64,000 nt of DNA, from the NCBI GenBank assembly GCA_963565915.1, contig OY751495.1:806001-870000 (forward strand), written 5' to 3'. This document shows, one piece after another, positions 31,781-43,350 of the stretch (its first letter is position 1; each line of letters starts with the position of its first letter). The stretch comes from Entoloma clypeatum. Its lineage: Eukaryota > Basidiomycota > Agaricomycetes > Agaricales > Entolomataceae. Under the pieces are notes generated by a model that searched no databases, had not been told where the DNA came from, and saw only the letters and a program-made list of their open reading frames with translations. Both the position numbers and the translations under genes were made by a program.

Positions 31781-33390
31781 CAGTGCCTCACAAAACTGAT
31801 TCAATGTTTGCTACTTTGTGAATACATTCAAAATAACTTTGCAAATAATGCCAATCAAAAGAAGGTATTGGTACCTGGTTAAAAGCCCTGCTTCAGGACT
31901 CTTGGAATCTGCAATAATTATGTAATTCCCATAAAAAATGATCAATATATGATCAAATTACTCCAGGGACTCATTGAATCAGTTTTGTGAGTATGTACAC
32001 TAAATACAGTATTTTATACTTTAGTACTTGGTATTACCCCCCTTAGCTTTGATTACTGCCTCTACCCTTCTTGGCATACTTTCTATCAGGTTTTGACACA
32101 CTTCTGGCTCTATATTATTCCACACCTCTGCTGCTCTGTCCCAAATCTCCTTGGGTGGTGTTGGATATTCATTCAACTTTCTTTTAATATGAACCCAGAG
32201 GTGTTCAATAGGATTGAGGTCTGGGGACTGTGCAGGCCAATCCAGTAGAGCAATATTCTTGCTGTCCATCCATTTTTTGGCCTTCTTGGAGGTGTGCTTG
32301 GGGTCATTGTCCTGCTGAAAAATGATCTCCTCTTCAGAGATTCCACTCTCCTCCATGCTGGGCAGCAAATTGTCCTCCAAAATGGACACATACTGATCAG
32401 CATCCATCCTTCCCTCAACCTCTGCAAGTCTCCCCACATCTTCCCAACACATACAACCCCAAACCATAATATTTCCTCCCCCAAACTTGACTGTGCCCTG
32501 AACCTCTCTTTCAATAAGCCCCTCACCCTTCTTTTTCCAGACCCATTCCTTGCCATCTGACCCAAGCCTGTTGATTTTGGTCTCATCTGACCAAATGACC
32601 CTCTTCCAGTCCTCCACTGTCCATTCCCTGTGCTTCATAGCAAATGCCAACCGCCTCTTCCGATGTATGGCCTTTAAGAAAGGTCTTTTCTTCTTTGTTA
32701 CAGCCTTGAATTCATGTTTTCTGAGAACCCTTCTCACAGTTTCTGGGGAGACAGGATTGGAGATGACAGTGTTGATGTGTTTGGTAGCCTGCACAGCATT
32801 GGAGGCTCTCCCTGAGGTGATTTGTGAAAGTATGTTTCGTGTGTTGGTGGGAGAAAGCTTGGATGGACGACCACCAGAAGAGAGATTGTGATGAGGAAGA
32901 AGATTCTGAAGCACTCTGGAGACAGTTGGTTGGCTGACACCCAGGTTAGAGGCAATATGACGAGTGGAGTGACCATTGGAGGCCAGAGAAAGAATGTTTT
33001 CCTTGTGGGAAGAGGAGATAGGGCACATGATTAATTATGGAGGCTGTTGAGGTTGGATTCTTCTTATACAACTTTCCTTGACAACCCATCAGGGTTCTAT
33101 TCAAGTTCCATCAGTAAGTCATGACAACTGATTACCATACAACCAGTGAAGCATTTGATTCTGATAATTGCCATAGGTACTCACAAAACTGATTCAATGA
33201 GTTGCTGATTTAATTTAATCATATCTCCATGGATTCTAATCTAAATCATATGATTCCTTTATATTCTGAAAGCCCTGAAGTAGGGCTTTCAATTATATAC
33301 CAAAGGTTTAATTCAATTGGTATTCTTTGCAGAGTTATCTTGAAGGTATTCAAAAAGCAACAAGCATTGAATCAGTTTTGTGAGGCACTG
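31781..33390 (-). mobile_element. Tc1/mariner element M1, apparently intact
   Basis: 1610 bp flanked by TA (31779-31780, 33391-33392). Terminal inverted repeats are perfect for 26 bp (CAGTGCCTCACAAAACTGAT..) and imperfect beyond. A 20-bp core of the TIR occurs again about 180 bp inside each end, inverted relative to the outer copy. It carries one uninterrupted transposase gene. Confidence 0.95.
32021..33028 (-). CDS. M1 Tc1-family transposase
   Basis: 335 aa, full length for the family. N-terminal paired-type helix-turn-helix (HSTRHIASNLGVSQPTVSRVL) and a second DNA-binding part (GRPSKLSPTNTRNIL). Catalytic residues: Asp in VIWSDETKINR, Asp in IIFQQDNDPKHTS, Glu in DLNPIEHLW. The last two are separated by 34 residues (DD34E, Tc1 type). 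The Gly-rich box (VKFGGGNIMVWGC) is present. No frame damage, and with perfect TIR ends the element may be active. Confidence 0.95.
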   Translation of the reverse strand: MCPISSSHKENILSLASNGHSTRHIASNLGVSQPTVSRVLQNLLPHHNLSSGGRPSKLSPTNTRNILSQITSGRASNAVQATKHINTVISNPVSPETVRRVLRKHEFKAVTKKKRPFLKAIHRKRRLAFAMKHREWTVEDWKRVIWSDETKINRLGSDGKEWVWKKKGEGLIEREVQGTVKFGGGNIMVWGCMCWEDVGRLAEVEGRMDADQYVSILEDNLLPSMEESGISEEEIIFQQDNDPKHTSKKAKKWMDSKNIALLDWPAQSPDLNPIEHLWVHIKRKLNEYPTPPKEIWDRAAEVWNNIEPEVCQNLIESMPRRVEAVIKAKGGNTKY

Positions 33391-33594
33391 TAAGACCAGG
33401 AAACTGTCAATATCAACAAGTTGTCTCTTGACTCTTAACCGCCTCCATCGCTCTTACCAGCCTCAACCGCTCTCACCAGCCTCACCCTCTCCAATCTATG
33501 TAAGTGGTCAGAACGGTATCATAGAGTACTTCCACTGTAGCCGGTTGCTTCAGTACACTTGCGGCTAGCGCCCAGGTGGAACTTCAACAAGCTC

Positions 33595-33760
33595 CGGGCT
33601 CTCATCTATGCAGGCTCTTGATATACACATAATTGGGATATTTTTGAGATAGTAACGAAAGAAAACGAATGAGAACTCACTGGGATATGATTATCCCTCT
33701 CATCAGTCCCTTGAGCCACTGCAAGCCCGAATCATGCCGTACCTCATGAACCTGGTCCTT
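33595..33760. repeat. ~160-bp satellite, right part
   Basis: Continues the unit cut at 20494: tctatgcaggc..catcat-type landmarks, gaaagaaaacgaatgagaac and cactgggatatgat resemble the 20121-20438 units. This shows the array was whole before C2 inserted. Confidence 0.65.
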
Positions 33761-34680
33761 TAATCTGCCAGTGTCCGATGTCAAAAAAAAAACATCGGAC
33801 ATGGGGTGTGGAATGAGAGAGGATGGGTCAATGACTTCGTTGATCATGAATCATGCCCAGTCAAAATCGGATCTGGTTACTTCCGGAAAAATCAGTGTTT
33901 GATAGGGTCAAAGCTGGCTTTTCCTGGGTCGATTGGGTGGACCCGAAAAACCCCATTATGTCGGACCAAAAGTCGGAAAAAATGGGGAGACCAAATTTTC
34001 AAAATTTCGGGTAGCACAAGCGAGCCAGACATACCTATCCAGATATCCAGACTTTCCCCAATGGGGCTCTACTTTCCCCTGAAATTTTCGGGCATTCTCA
34101 GGATATTCGCCGGCTCATTCCCACTGGTTCCAGCTTTTTCCCGCTCGTCCCTGACCTTAACCAGGTCAACTTCCCTACCGTTCCCAATTTTACCATGCTT
34201 GCCCAGTTTGGTCACCCGATATTCCCATGTTTGTCACTCATTTGTTTCGTTTATTCCCCACTGTTCCCAGATGTTGTCGGTTGCATTGTGGTTTTTCTGG
34301 AATTTTCTGGGATTTTATGTTTTTGAATTCATACTTCATCGAACCACAAAACTTTCATTTCAAAGTCGTAGCAAATCATTCAAATCATAAAGCATATGCA
34401 CAAATCACGCGCGTGGGTAGGACAGAATGTGTTGTAAGACGATGAGTGAGAAAAAAGAAACAACAGATCTAAAGCAGACACGCAGACGCACGATGACAAC
34501 CTCTGGCAATGGGGTCAATCACCAGTGGCTGTCTGATATGTCGGCATCGCAATTCAGGAGCCCCTGGCGGGCTAATCATCCCAAACAAAGGAGAAAACGC
34601 ATCAGGGTTATGAACATTGTACAGACAGATACATGACTTGCCTTCGCTCGCGCAGAGATCCTCGTTGGTTCTGTGGCAGC
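33761..34680. other. No gene recognised
   Basis: Only unconvincing ORFs. AT-rich stretch at about 34290-34400. Confidence 0.4.
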
Positions 34681-34719
34681 CCCAGTTTGTGTAGTGGAGG
34701 CCGTGGGTGACGAGGGGAG

Positions 34720-35215
34720 GCCAAGTGGGGCCATTGGGCACGAAGGGGGGCGTTGGGCGCGAAGGGAGGTCATCCGGCGTGATTGGAGGCTGTTGGGGAC
34801 AAGGGGCAGCCGTTGGGGACGAGGGGAGGCCTTTGATGGCGAGGGGCGACCGTTGGGGACGAGGGGAGGCCGTTGGGGACGAGAGATGGCCGTTGGGCGC
34901 GAGTGGAGGCCGTTGGGCACGAGGGGCAGCCGTTGGTGACGAGAGACGGCCGTTGGGCATGAGTGGAGGCCGTTGGGCACGAGGGGCAGCCGTTGGGGAC
35001 GAGGGGAGGCCGTTGTGTACGAGGGGTGGCCATTTGGCCCGAGGGACGGTCGTTGAACACGAGGGGAGGCCGGTGACCGTTGGGGGCGAGGGACGGTCGT
35101 TGGGCACAAGGGGCAGTCGTTGGGGCGAGGGGCGGTTGTTGGACGGAAAGGGCGGCCATTGAGCGCGAAGGAAGGTGGTTGGGCCCCGTTGGGCAGGCCG
35201 TTGGACGAGGGAAGG
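34720..35215. repeat. 20-bp minisatellite
   Basis: About 25 imperfect copies of cgttggggacgaggggaggc and variants, in strict 20-bp phase up to about 35070 and looser after. Because 20 is not a multiple of three, several frames stay open on both strands; the long Pro-rich minus ORF and Gly/Arg-rich plus ORFs are by-products unless shown otherwise. Confidence 0.9.
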
Positions 35216-35540
35216 AGTCATGGCAGTGGGTTACTTACTCTGTACTTATCTAGGCCATCAATGTGTCAAACAAATAACAACAAATAATTCCATTGATCAA
35301 TCAAAAAACTGCATGATGGGAGGGTACGAAAGAAGTTGGCTGAGGTCGCCTGGAAAAACCGAGTTCTCGTAAACTCGAACTCGGAAATGTATCGCATCAC
35401 GATTCAAAAATGATGAAGGACACCTGGGGATATCAGGGTTCCTGAGGCACAGCCCGGCACAGCACACCTCGTGGCATCAGTGATTCCCTGCCAGCCCAGG
35501 TTTGACCCGCTTGTGCCGGATCAGCCCATTCCTGTCCAGG

Positions 35541-35660
35541 TTCAATTTTGACTGGGCTTGAGGTTCGGGTGCGGGTCCGCTGGATGCTCGGACTGGACCC
35601 CTAGGTGCGGGTCCAGGTCCAGTCGAAAATGCCTGGACACGGACCGGACCGTGGCCAGTG
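35541..35660. repeat. GGTTC/GGTCC-rich degenerate array (copy 2)
   Basis: Words such as gaggttcgggtgcgggtcc, ggactggacc and ggtccaggtcc, like the array at 19819. Confidence 0.65.
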
Positions 35661-35875
35661 TACTCCATGACAACTCCGATTCTCCTCCAACAAATGTTTT
35701 TGAAAATGTTCTCTGTCTGTGGGATACTGGTGCTCAGGTATCATGTGTTCTGAGCAACCTGCTTCATGACGGGATAACTGGGGGGATAGAGACAGGGGCA
35801 GCTTTGATGGATGTTAGGTGTGTCGCCTTCGCGTTTCTTCCCCTTCTCGACTACAGGAATCATGAGCGCATCTGA
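35655..35875 (+). pseudogene. Retropepsin-like fragment
   Basis: The open frame contains VFENVLCLWDTGAQVSCVLSNLLHD, with the retroviral-type aspartic protease signature DTGA preceded by hydrophobics. No other retroelement domain is next to it, so it is likely a relic of an older element. The downstream frame ends at 35873-35875. Confidence 0.5.
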
Positions 35876-36579
35876 TCATCTGCCTCCAATGTTAGCTTTG
35901 CAAGTGTCAACATGATCATCGAAACAGTTGTCAATTTCTGTCCAGAGTTGCCAAACAACTCTTCGTTTATTATTCTCGGACAACACATTCATCATCATGC
36001 TCTAAATTCACAAAGCCATTTCCTGAAGTTAACCCTCACAGGCTCTTCTCAACCGCCTTCAATATCAAATCCAGCCGGTTGCTAACAATCCTTCTTTGTC
36101 TGAAACAAACCCGCAGGCATATGGTCAAATTGAGTCGGTTCTTGTACTAGTGTATTTAACGCAATGCATTCTGACCACTCATTAGGCTCGTCTCCTACGC
36201 TGATCCCGTTGAAGAAAACATAATTGCTGTGTACTGAGTCATGTTCACATGTGACCTCTTACTGTGGCATATGTTCCGAGAAGTTCTTTGACTGGTTCAC
36301 ATCGCACTTGCCAGCAAATTGTAGGTACATTCTTGTTCTCTCCTGTAATTCCAAGGTTCTGGGCCTACAGAAAATTGCATGCAACGGTTGTGTGCCGAGT
36401 GTGACATGCATGGGTTGCGTGCACCTAATAGGCCCACTTACTAAGCCTTATAAGCCTGGCCAATGGGGATCGCCGACCAGCCTGATAAGGCTTGACTTTG
36501 CCTAATCCTCGACTCCGGCAATACCCCTGTCCGTACCTCTGCTATGGACTTGTTCAAATCGTTCGAACTTGCACTCGGA

Positions 36580-36840
36580 GCTCTCCTCACGTGTCCTCAC
36601 TGTCATCAACCACCATCAAACCTGTTCCCTTTCGCCCTTAGGACCTTTATCGCACTTCCCCTTGGCTCCCCTGCCGCTGTCAGGGTCCCCCACAACCTCT
36701 CACATGTCCTCACTTGTCCTCACTGTCATCAACAGCCATCAAACCTGTTCCCTTAGGACCCTTACCACACTTCCCCTCGGCTTCCCTCACCTCTCACACT
36801 TGCCCACAGCCATCAAACCTCCCATCACACCATTTCGTTG
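36580..36840. repeat. ~120-bp direct duplication, Thr/Pro-type low-complexity sequence
   Basis: cctcactgtcatcaac..ccatcaaacctgttccc..ttaggacc..cacacttcccct is present twice (from about 36594 and 36718). Confidence 0.65.
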
Positions 36841-37149
36841 CCCCCGATGCTGCCAGTACTGGCCCACGAGGACCGCCGGGCGTTGATGAGCTTCCGTCGT
36901 CGACGCTGCCAGTGCTTACTCGACCATTATGACCCTCCTCGCCGCTGGAACTTGTCGGTCGGTTGACAGGCACCTTCCAAATGCCGAGCAGCCCCCGCCA
37001 TCGTGGCTGCCGCTTTTCTTGTCACCTCAAATGTCCTGCCACACTATTAATCCCTTGGTTCAAAAGGTCGCCGCCACCACCATCAACTCGCCTGGCTTCA
37101 AGCCACCTGACAACCCTCTCACCGCCGGTACCACTGGCATGCACCATAC

Positions 37150-37640
37150 ATACCAGCACAGACCCGAACAGGCCCTAGGAGACAAGCGGCATGCACTCTC
37201 ATTGCCACCTCTCGTCCATTTTCGCCGCTGCCACCATGTACACATTCACCCGAACATACCAAACCCTCCGATGGAGAGCCTCCCACAAGGGCCTCTGTCA
37301 TTGCCGCCGCTCATCCATTTCCACCGCTGCCACCACGTCTCAAACATCCCGCCATCACCATCAACTCGCTTTGCCTCACGCCCCCCGACAACCCTCTCAT
37401 GAGCACAGATCCAAATCAGATGAGCGGCACGCGCTGTCATTGCCGCCTCTTGTCCATTTCCGCCGCTGCCACCACCCAGTCCAGCGATATCAATCGCTGT
37501 TGCTGCCGCATACCTTCCACCCATTGTGGCCTCTGTTGCATTCACCTGAACATACCGAGATGGGGAGCCTCTCACAAGCGCAGTTGGAGATGAGCAGCGC
37601 CCGCCGTCATTGCTGCCGCTGCCACCACGTAGTTCAGTGA
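37150..37640. repeat. Diverged ~120-130-bp tandem repeats
   Basis: Recurring block: ctcattgccrcctctygtccat, then ttccgccgctgccaccac, seen near 37200, 37298, 37437 and 37607 with decay. No convincing gene. Confidence 0.55.
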
Positions 37641-38308
37641 TGTCAGTTGCTCTCAGTGGCACCAGAAGCGATGCTGATCATACGTAGGCACGTCCCTTCC
37701 CCCTTTCCCTTAGCAACCGATGCTCAACTGTTTCTGCCACCTCTCAGCATTGAGCGCGCTAGCAGGCATGGGTATTGCATCGTCCAGCCATTCCCTTGTC
37801 GCCAGACAACCGCTGCTGATCGCTCTCGCCCCCGTTCATGCACCCCCGCACATGGCCATGAGAAGCATGCTGTATCGGCAACTTGTCTTGGGAGAGGCAG
37901 CTAATGTTCGTGATGATCAGGATGCACACAATCCACATGGTCGGTTTAATATGTTGCTTGGACATAGAGTGGCTTTCGCTCTCATGGCTTCTACATATTT
38001 TTGCTTGCTGTATGAACCTCACCTCCTGTTCTCATAAGTCTTTGCTCATTCCGCTTTGCTCCAGACACGCCGCCTGATTCTTGTCTTTTATATTAATTTC
38101 CCAAGCTTCCGGATATTTATACAGGATAAATATAATCTCGTCATCACTGAATCTATTGAGATATGCTGTTGACCGTGCTCTTTTGTTAGCTCCTTGAAAC
38201 ATGGCTCGCGGCATCCTCTGATCCCCGTGTTTGATCATTCCTACTTATTCCCAACACGTTCCTATATACAGCCTCAATATTCCTCCACCCGCATTCCCTT
38301 CTCCCACC

Positions 38309-41300
38309 ATGGATGATGATGGTGTTGGTAGTAAGCGCAAATTCAAAATGCTGAGGAAGCAGGGAAAGCAGTATACAGACGATGGCTCAGAACAACATGC
38401 GAAGATCCTCAAGCCAAGCCATCAGCAACAACGGATAGCTGCTGATGCTGAGGAATGTTGTGCAATAGATGTCCTTCATGAACGCCCTGATTTATGTTCA
38501 CCTTCGTTGTAGCGTATACTCAAGCACAACGGGACGCCATCGAAATGATGGATATTGATCAAGGTTATGCTGAGAATGATGTTCGTGCTGTTGAACATAT
38601 TCCTCCTCCGGGTGAGGAGGCACGGGACATTGATTGCGAAGGTGGAGAGCTCTTTGTTTTTGAGTGCTTGGAAGAAGATATTGCTCAGGCAAAAGGAGTG
38701 TTAGTATTTCGGCCTCTTGTCCGCTTGCTCATCTCTCACTTGTTTACAGCCGTCGTTTTGACTCACGCCGTTGAACTGATCGTGTGGAACTTATGATAGC
38801 TCATTGGATGGATCAAATTGACAAACTCATCCAGGCATACCTTGGCTACCAATCATGTACTGGCAACGACTGCCTTCCTGGTCCCCATGTTCCCAAGTCC
38901 GATGAATTCCAAGGCCTCCCGCCCTGTCCTTTGTTCAGGATTGAATCTTTTGACATGTATTGTAATTATCCTTCCCTCTACTCTTCCCTTCATTTGTCAA
39001 TCCTCATTTTACAGCACGTCCTATTTGGATGTTTATCCAATACAAGGCGAAGTTTGGCCAAACGAAACCCTGATTTGGTACGGTTATCTTGGATGTTCAC
39101 CATTGCAGCCAACCCTGGCTATCTCCATCCGTGCACTGGGATTGTATCATCAAACACACTGAACATGTCCACACTTCAGTTTTGAAGCGCAATGCAAGAC
39201 AATGTGTCATATGCACAACATAAAGTAGCCTTTATTTTTCTTCCAATAATGGCTCATATCGTACGATAGATTCCTTATCGCCCTCACTTAAGGATTCAAT
39301 TTTCTGTCGCCTACGATGCTTACCTTGAAATCTGTAGGCAGATTAATTGCATGACCAATCTTGCTCTTGGGTTTGACACACCACAGTCTCGCATTCTTCG
39401 GTCCTGTCTGGGGTGTTTCTATACATTGGTGGGTGAACCAAACCTTTGGTTTTCTTGCCTCGTTTTGATGGATGGGATTTTCCCTGAAGCACCTTGGACC
39501 TGAAATTATGAAACACGAGGAACGACTTGATTCTTGCCACCTGTCTTCAGATCTATGGATCTCAGCAGCAGAGGTTGATAAATTCAAGGACGAGGTCAAG
39601 GTAAATGATCCGAACTCTATGGGTTGACAAAAATACTAATTGGGGATCCAGAGTTCCAGAAAGGGTCCAGCGATCGATTCTGAGCTAGATGATTGGGAGG
39701 ACGTTCCTGATTCTGACACCCAAGGATCAATGAAGTGTACTGAGCGTTGGAAGAATGCTAGTCCTGAAGAACAAAAAAAGATGTTTTCATTATTTGATGA
39801 GTCTGGCATCTTCATTGCTGCCTGCCACCATAGAATGGTTCTTGCTGTGTGCGACATGATCAAGAGTGGTGAATTGTTGGTAGTGATTTCAAATCTGGGG
39901 TTGTCAAAATACTGATGTGCCTGATCGATATAGATCAAAATATCCGTTGGCAGTTGTCAATCACCTCATTTGCATGATCGGACAAAAGGTTGGTTGTGCA
40001 TATGACATAGGTTGTTTCTTCGAGAAAGTTCTCAAGGGCACAAGCCTCAAGGACCTTGCCAAGTTGAATGAGTTCATTCTCATGGTTGGTGCATTCCATG
40101 GTCATGCACATAACCTTGGTTGCAAGCTACAATGGCATCCAACTTATATGGAAGGGACTGGACATACCAAAGGAGAGGGTTGCGAACATGTTTTCTCATC
40201 ATCAAACGAGCTTGCTCAGAGTGCACGTCATGCTAGCCATTTCCATTGCCATCAGATGATCGAGGAGCACTTTAATTTTTGGAACGAAGACAAGTATGCT
40301 AACCTGAGTGAGTGGTGACCCTTGATGTCTTTTCAATTTTTCCCATGATGAATTGACAGGCATATTTTATCTCAACCATTACCAGGCTGCGCTGGATGAT
40401 ATCAAGACCCTAGAAGCTGAACCCGCCGAGGCTCAGAAGGAATTGTCGCTCACCCCGGATGACTTCAACCTTTACTTGAAAGAAGAGAAACAATATCTTA
40501 CAATCCTCACGGAAACATCTCCCACGGTATCCCGAAAGGCCAAATATGTCGAGGCACTGAGAAATCTTGACCAGTATCAGTGAGTCATCTTTTTCCAGCA
40601 CTATTGCCATTTGTACTCATTACACGTGAATCTGGTAATTCCTAATCAGGAAAGAATGGAATGAAGCCCGTGCCACTGTCAACACATTATTCATGAGTGT
40701 TCCCTGCACAGCAAATGCATTAACGATGAACCAGGCCCGCATTCGTGTTGACACTGCCTGGGCAAAAATTGAACTTGCGACAGAATACGTGGGGACTCTT
40801 GAAATGGAACTCAATATCAAAGAGCGGTGGACAGTTTCTAACCCAGAATACCAAGAATTCTACCAGCAAACTGTCTGCACCAACTATACAAAGGCCCTGG
40901 ATGAACTTGAGCGCCTCATAGTGATGCGTCTCTTTGAATTAGTAAAAATGAGTACTTCTGGAATTGGTATGATTTCGTGCCGATCTTGTTGTGTATGCAT
41001 CTCATCAAAGATTTTCAGGTTACAAATTGCGGCATCAAATTACCAAAGCCCTGCAGCGCCGATCCAAAACCATCAAGAAGGCACTCAAGCACTATAATGC
41101 CCAGGCTATTCTCCTTAATCCTCCACATCCAGAGTTATCTTGGACAGAGATCGTTAATTTCAGCTTTGTTGGGGAATTTGACTTCTTGCGGTATTCACAG
41201 GAGGATGTTCAGTCTGCAATCTGGGCAAAGCCCGCCCATCGGCAGGCGGCATTAAAGTTTTTTAAGTCATGTCATGCAAAGGAAGAACTGCAACGCCTGG

Positions 41301-41749
41301 ATATCGAGATACGGCGTCTGCGAACATTCATCCGTGACAAAAAGAAAAATCTAAATGCAACAATCCAAAAACTTTCCCAGACGACACCCCTTGTCGCGCA
41401 AGAACTACAGCGCCAAAATTTATTGCGTTCAGCGATAAATGTGATCCATATTAAATGACTTGACTCAATTGAACAACTTGCAGGGTTCACAGGTGTTAAA
41501 GGTAGTACAGGCATACCAGAGGACCTATCAGAAGTCAACACTGTTGACCCAAGCAACCTTCATACTACGCCGCTAGTTGATGCCCCGACCATAAATGAGG
41601 AAATGGAACAGAATGCTAATCAAGAAACTAACATGGTGAATGACGCAGCATTGGGAGATGGTCATGAGATGGGTGATGACATTGTGGATGATGAAATCGA
41701 CAATGGACTTGCTATCCTCACAGATTTTATGCTAGCGATTGGCAATTAA
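38309..41749 (+). pseudogene. KDZ (Kyakuja-Dileera-Zisupton) transposase gene, multi-exon, decayed
   Basis: Pieces in order on the plus strand: N-terminus MDDDGVGSKRKF (38309); PNETLIWYGYLGCSPLQPTL near 39060; IQFSVAYDAYLEICRQINC and RSCLGCFYTLVGEPNLWFSC (39295-39470); SAAEVDKFKDEVK; CTERWKNASPEEQKKMFSLFDESGIF (39740); KYPLAVVNHLI..CAYDIGCFFEKVL..GAFHGHAHNLGCKLQWHP (39940-40130); a coiled C-terminal region (40400-41450); PGFTG-like end GFTGVKGS and an acidic tail, stop at 41747-41749. These are the hallmark blocks of fungal KDZ transposases. A 1-nt shift near 39472 (after LMDG) breaks the frame, and several exon joins are unclear, so I call it a pseudogene. No TIRs identified. Confidence 0.85.
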
Positions 41750-41979
41750 ACAATTGTAGATTATTGCGCCAGATCACCTCACAGTAGTCCACATGGTACC
41801 ATGAAGGAGATGGGTGATACCTTTGTCCTCGGAGTGTCTGAGTTTAATTGTGAGAGTGGCGAGGGGAAAGCTGTAAAGAATATCGCTGCACGTATGCCGA
41901 ACTCGGATCGTTTGTACCAGCTTATTCCTCCAATAAGTTCTGTCAAGCAATGGGATGAGGAGTGCTTTGAGGTTCAAGA

Positions 41980-42420
41980 GTGATTTTTGCAAGATCTCTT
42001 GTGGCTCTTGGTGGATTGGAGTATGGCGGTGATGGCGAAGACGGTCGCAGGTAGCTGGCAACTTGCAGTGGTTCTTTTTTGAGACAATGGGTCGTCATAT
42101 GTTTTGACTGTGGAAGATTGGTGTCGCACCTTGATCAGTGATTTCTGCAAGATCTTGGTGAATTGGAGTATGGTGATGGCGAAGGTGGTGTCGCGCCTTG
42201 ATCAGTGATTTTTGCAATATCTCGGTGGATTGGAGTATGGTGGTGATGGCAAAGGCAGTGTTGCGCCTTGATCAGTAGTTTTTGCAAGATCTCTTGTGGC
42301 TCTCGGTAGATTGGAGTACAGCTGTCGCCCCTTGATCAGTAATTTTTGCAAGATCTCGGTGGATTGGAGTATGGTAATGATGGCGAAGGCAGCGTCGCAC
42401 CTTCTTGCAAGATCTCTTGT
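41980..42420. repeat. ~68-bp tandem repeat, about five copies
   Basis: Unit: cttgatcagtgatttttgca, agatctcggtggattggagt, atggtgatggcgaagg, tgtcgc. Copies begin near 41980, 42131, 42200, 42270 and 42333. Confidence 0.8.
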
Positions 42421-42745
42421 AATTGCAGCAGTACTGGCACAGTGCAAAAGTGTTCCAAGTGCCCATAAACCAGCCATCAACTTATGATCAGGCACATCGC
42501 ATGGGTCACTCACATCACTGCCACACCTTTTTTCAAGGTGAAAAACAGGAAGTAAAACAGACCTTGTGTTATCTAGATGTGTCTTCTTGAGTGTTTGTGC
42601 CACTCCAAGCTTCACCAATGGCTGATTTACCAATGAGATTGTGCAATCGGAAAAGTTGATGTCATCGGTCACCTGTATTTGGTCAATGCAAATATTGATG
42701 TTAACCGATCATGTCGTGATGCTGAACAGCACTCCTCGTTCCTCC

Positions 42746-43072
42746 ATGGCCTCAGAGCCTGTGATTTGTTATACGCCAGAGGGTGTTGCAACTCTAGCAG
42801 CTCTATTTAATGGAATTGGTGAACTTTCATTAGATGCAAAGAACATTGCTGCCCGCGCAATTCTGCATGCACACCGGAGTTATGATGACCTCGGCGACCG
42901 CTTCAAGGATGGGGCCCTCGACTACTTGTACCACAATTTACATGGACTAGGAGAGATGAAGGGCGAGCAGGCAAGGAATGCTAAAGATCTCATTGAATGC
43001 ACAGTCCTTGATATCATCGATGCGGTATTTCCACATTCCCTTTTTACCCTTAATGCAGCTCAGTTCTCCTAG
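42746..43072 (+). CDS. Hypothetical protein, 108 aa
   Basis: Open frame MASEPVICYTPEGVATLAAL.., helical-looking and of ordinary composition, stop at 43070-43072. An upstream in-frame Met at 42641 would add 35 residues of odd composition, so I prefer 42746. No family recognised. It lies 1 kb past the KDZ gene and may belong to that element or to a neighbouring gene. Confidence 0.4.
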   Translation: MASEPVICYTPEGVATLAALFNGIGELSLDAKNIAARAILHAHRSYDDLGDRFKDGALDYLYHNLHGLGEMKGEQARNAKDLIECTVLDIIDAVFPHSLFTLNAAQFS

Positions 43073-43222
43073 ATTTCTGTCCTAGAGCGTATCAATGGAG
43101 GATCTACATTATTTCTTCACACCCCAGGCACACTCAGCCCCACTATAAACCATCGTTCACAAGAAGTACAAGTTGAAGTTTACGCCTCCCCCCGCACACT
43201 TTCCATGAACAACGAAGATATT

Positions 43223-43350
43223 CATCAGCAAACCCTGGGTGGGTCTATGGATGCTATGGAGCGCTCCATAGCAAAGGTCCCCTGTTTTATAGCACCCATA
43301 GTAACCCATAGCAACCTGTAGTAGCTGGTAGCACCCAGGGTTTGCTGATG
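43223..43350. mobile_element. 128-bp MITE
   Basis: Perfect 19-bp terminal inverted repeats CATCAGCAAACCCTGGGTG (43223-43241, 43332-43350). Near the left TIR is a perfect 20-bp palindrome GCTATGGAGCGCTCCATAGC (43253-43272). Flanks both show TT, a possible 2-bp target duplication. The first 15 TIR bases match the foldback element at 45500-47532. Confidence 0.8.

Larger units (their letters stand above)
20495..33589 (+). mobile_element. Ty1/copia element C2, nested host of G2 and M1
   Basis: Flanked by a 5-bp duplication agctc (20490-20494 and 33590-33594). Left LTR 20495-20804; right LTR 31668-33589 including M1. Removing G2 with one TSD copy and M1 with one TA gives a standard element: the coding parts sum to 2400 + 2328 = 4728 nt, identical in length to C3 and C4. 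The two LTRs read as identical once M1 is removed, so the insertion is recent. Confidence 0.95.
31668..33589 (+). repeat. 3' LTR of C2, split by M1
   Basis: LTR halves 31668-31780 and 33391-33589 rejoin, with one TA, to the sequence of the left LTR. M1 sits within the TATATAAG box, so this LTR has lost its normal promoter geometry. Confidence 0.93.

Noticed and set aside
34720..35215. CRISPR-like regular repeat
   Set aside because: Units abut without unique spacers, in a eukaryotic genome; it is a minisatellite.
34469..35221. 250-codon Pro-rich minus-strand ORF
   Set aside because: Entirely within the 20-bp minisatellite and its edge; other frames are open too.
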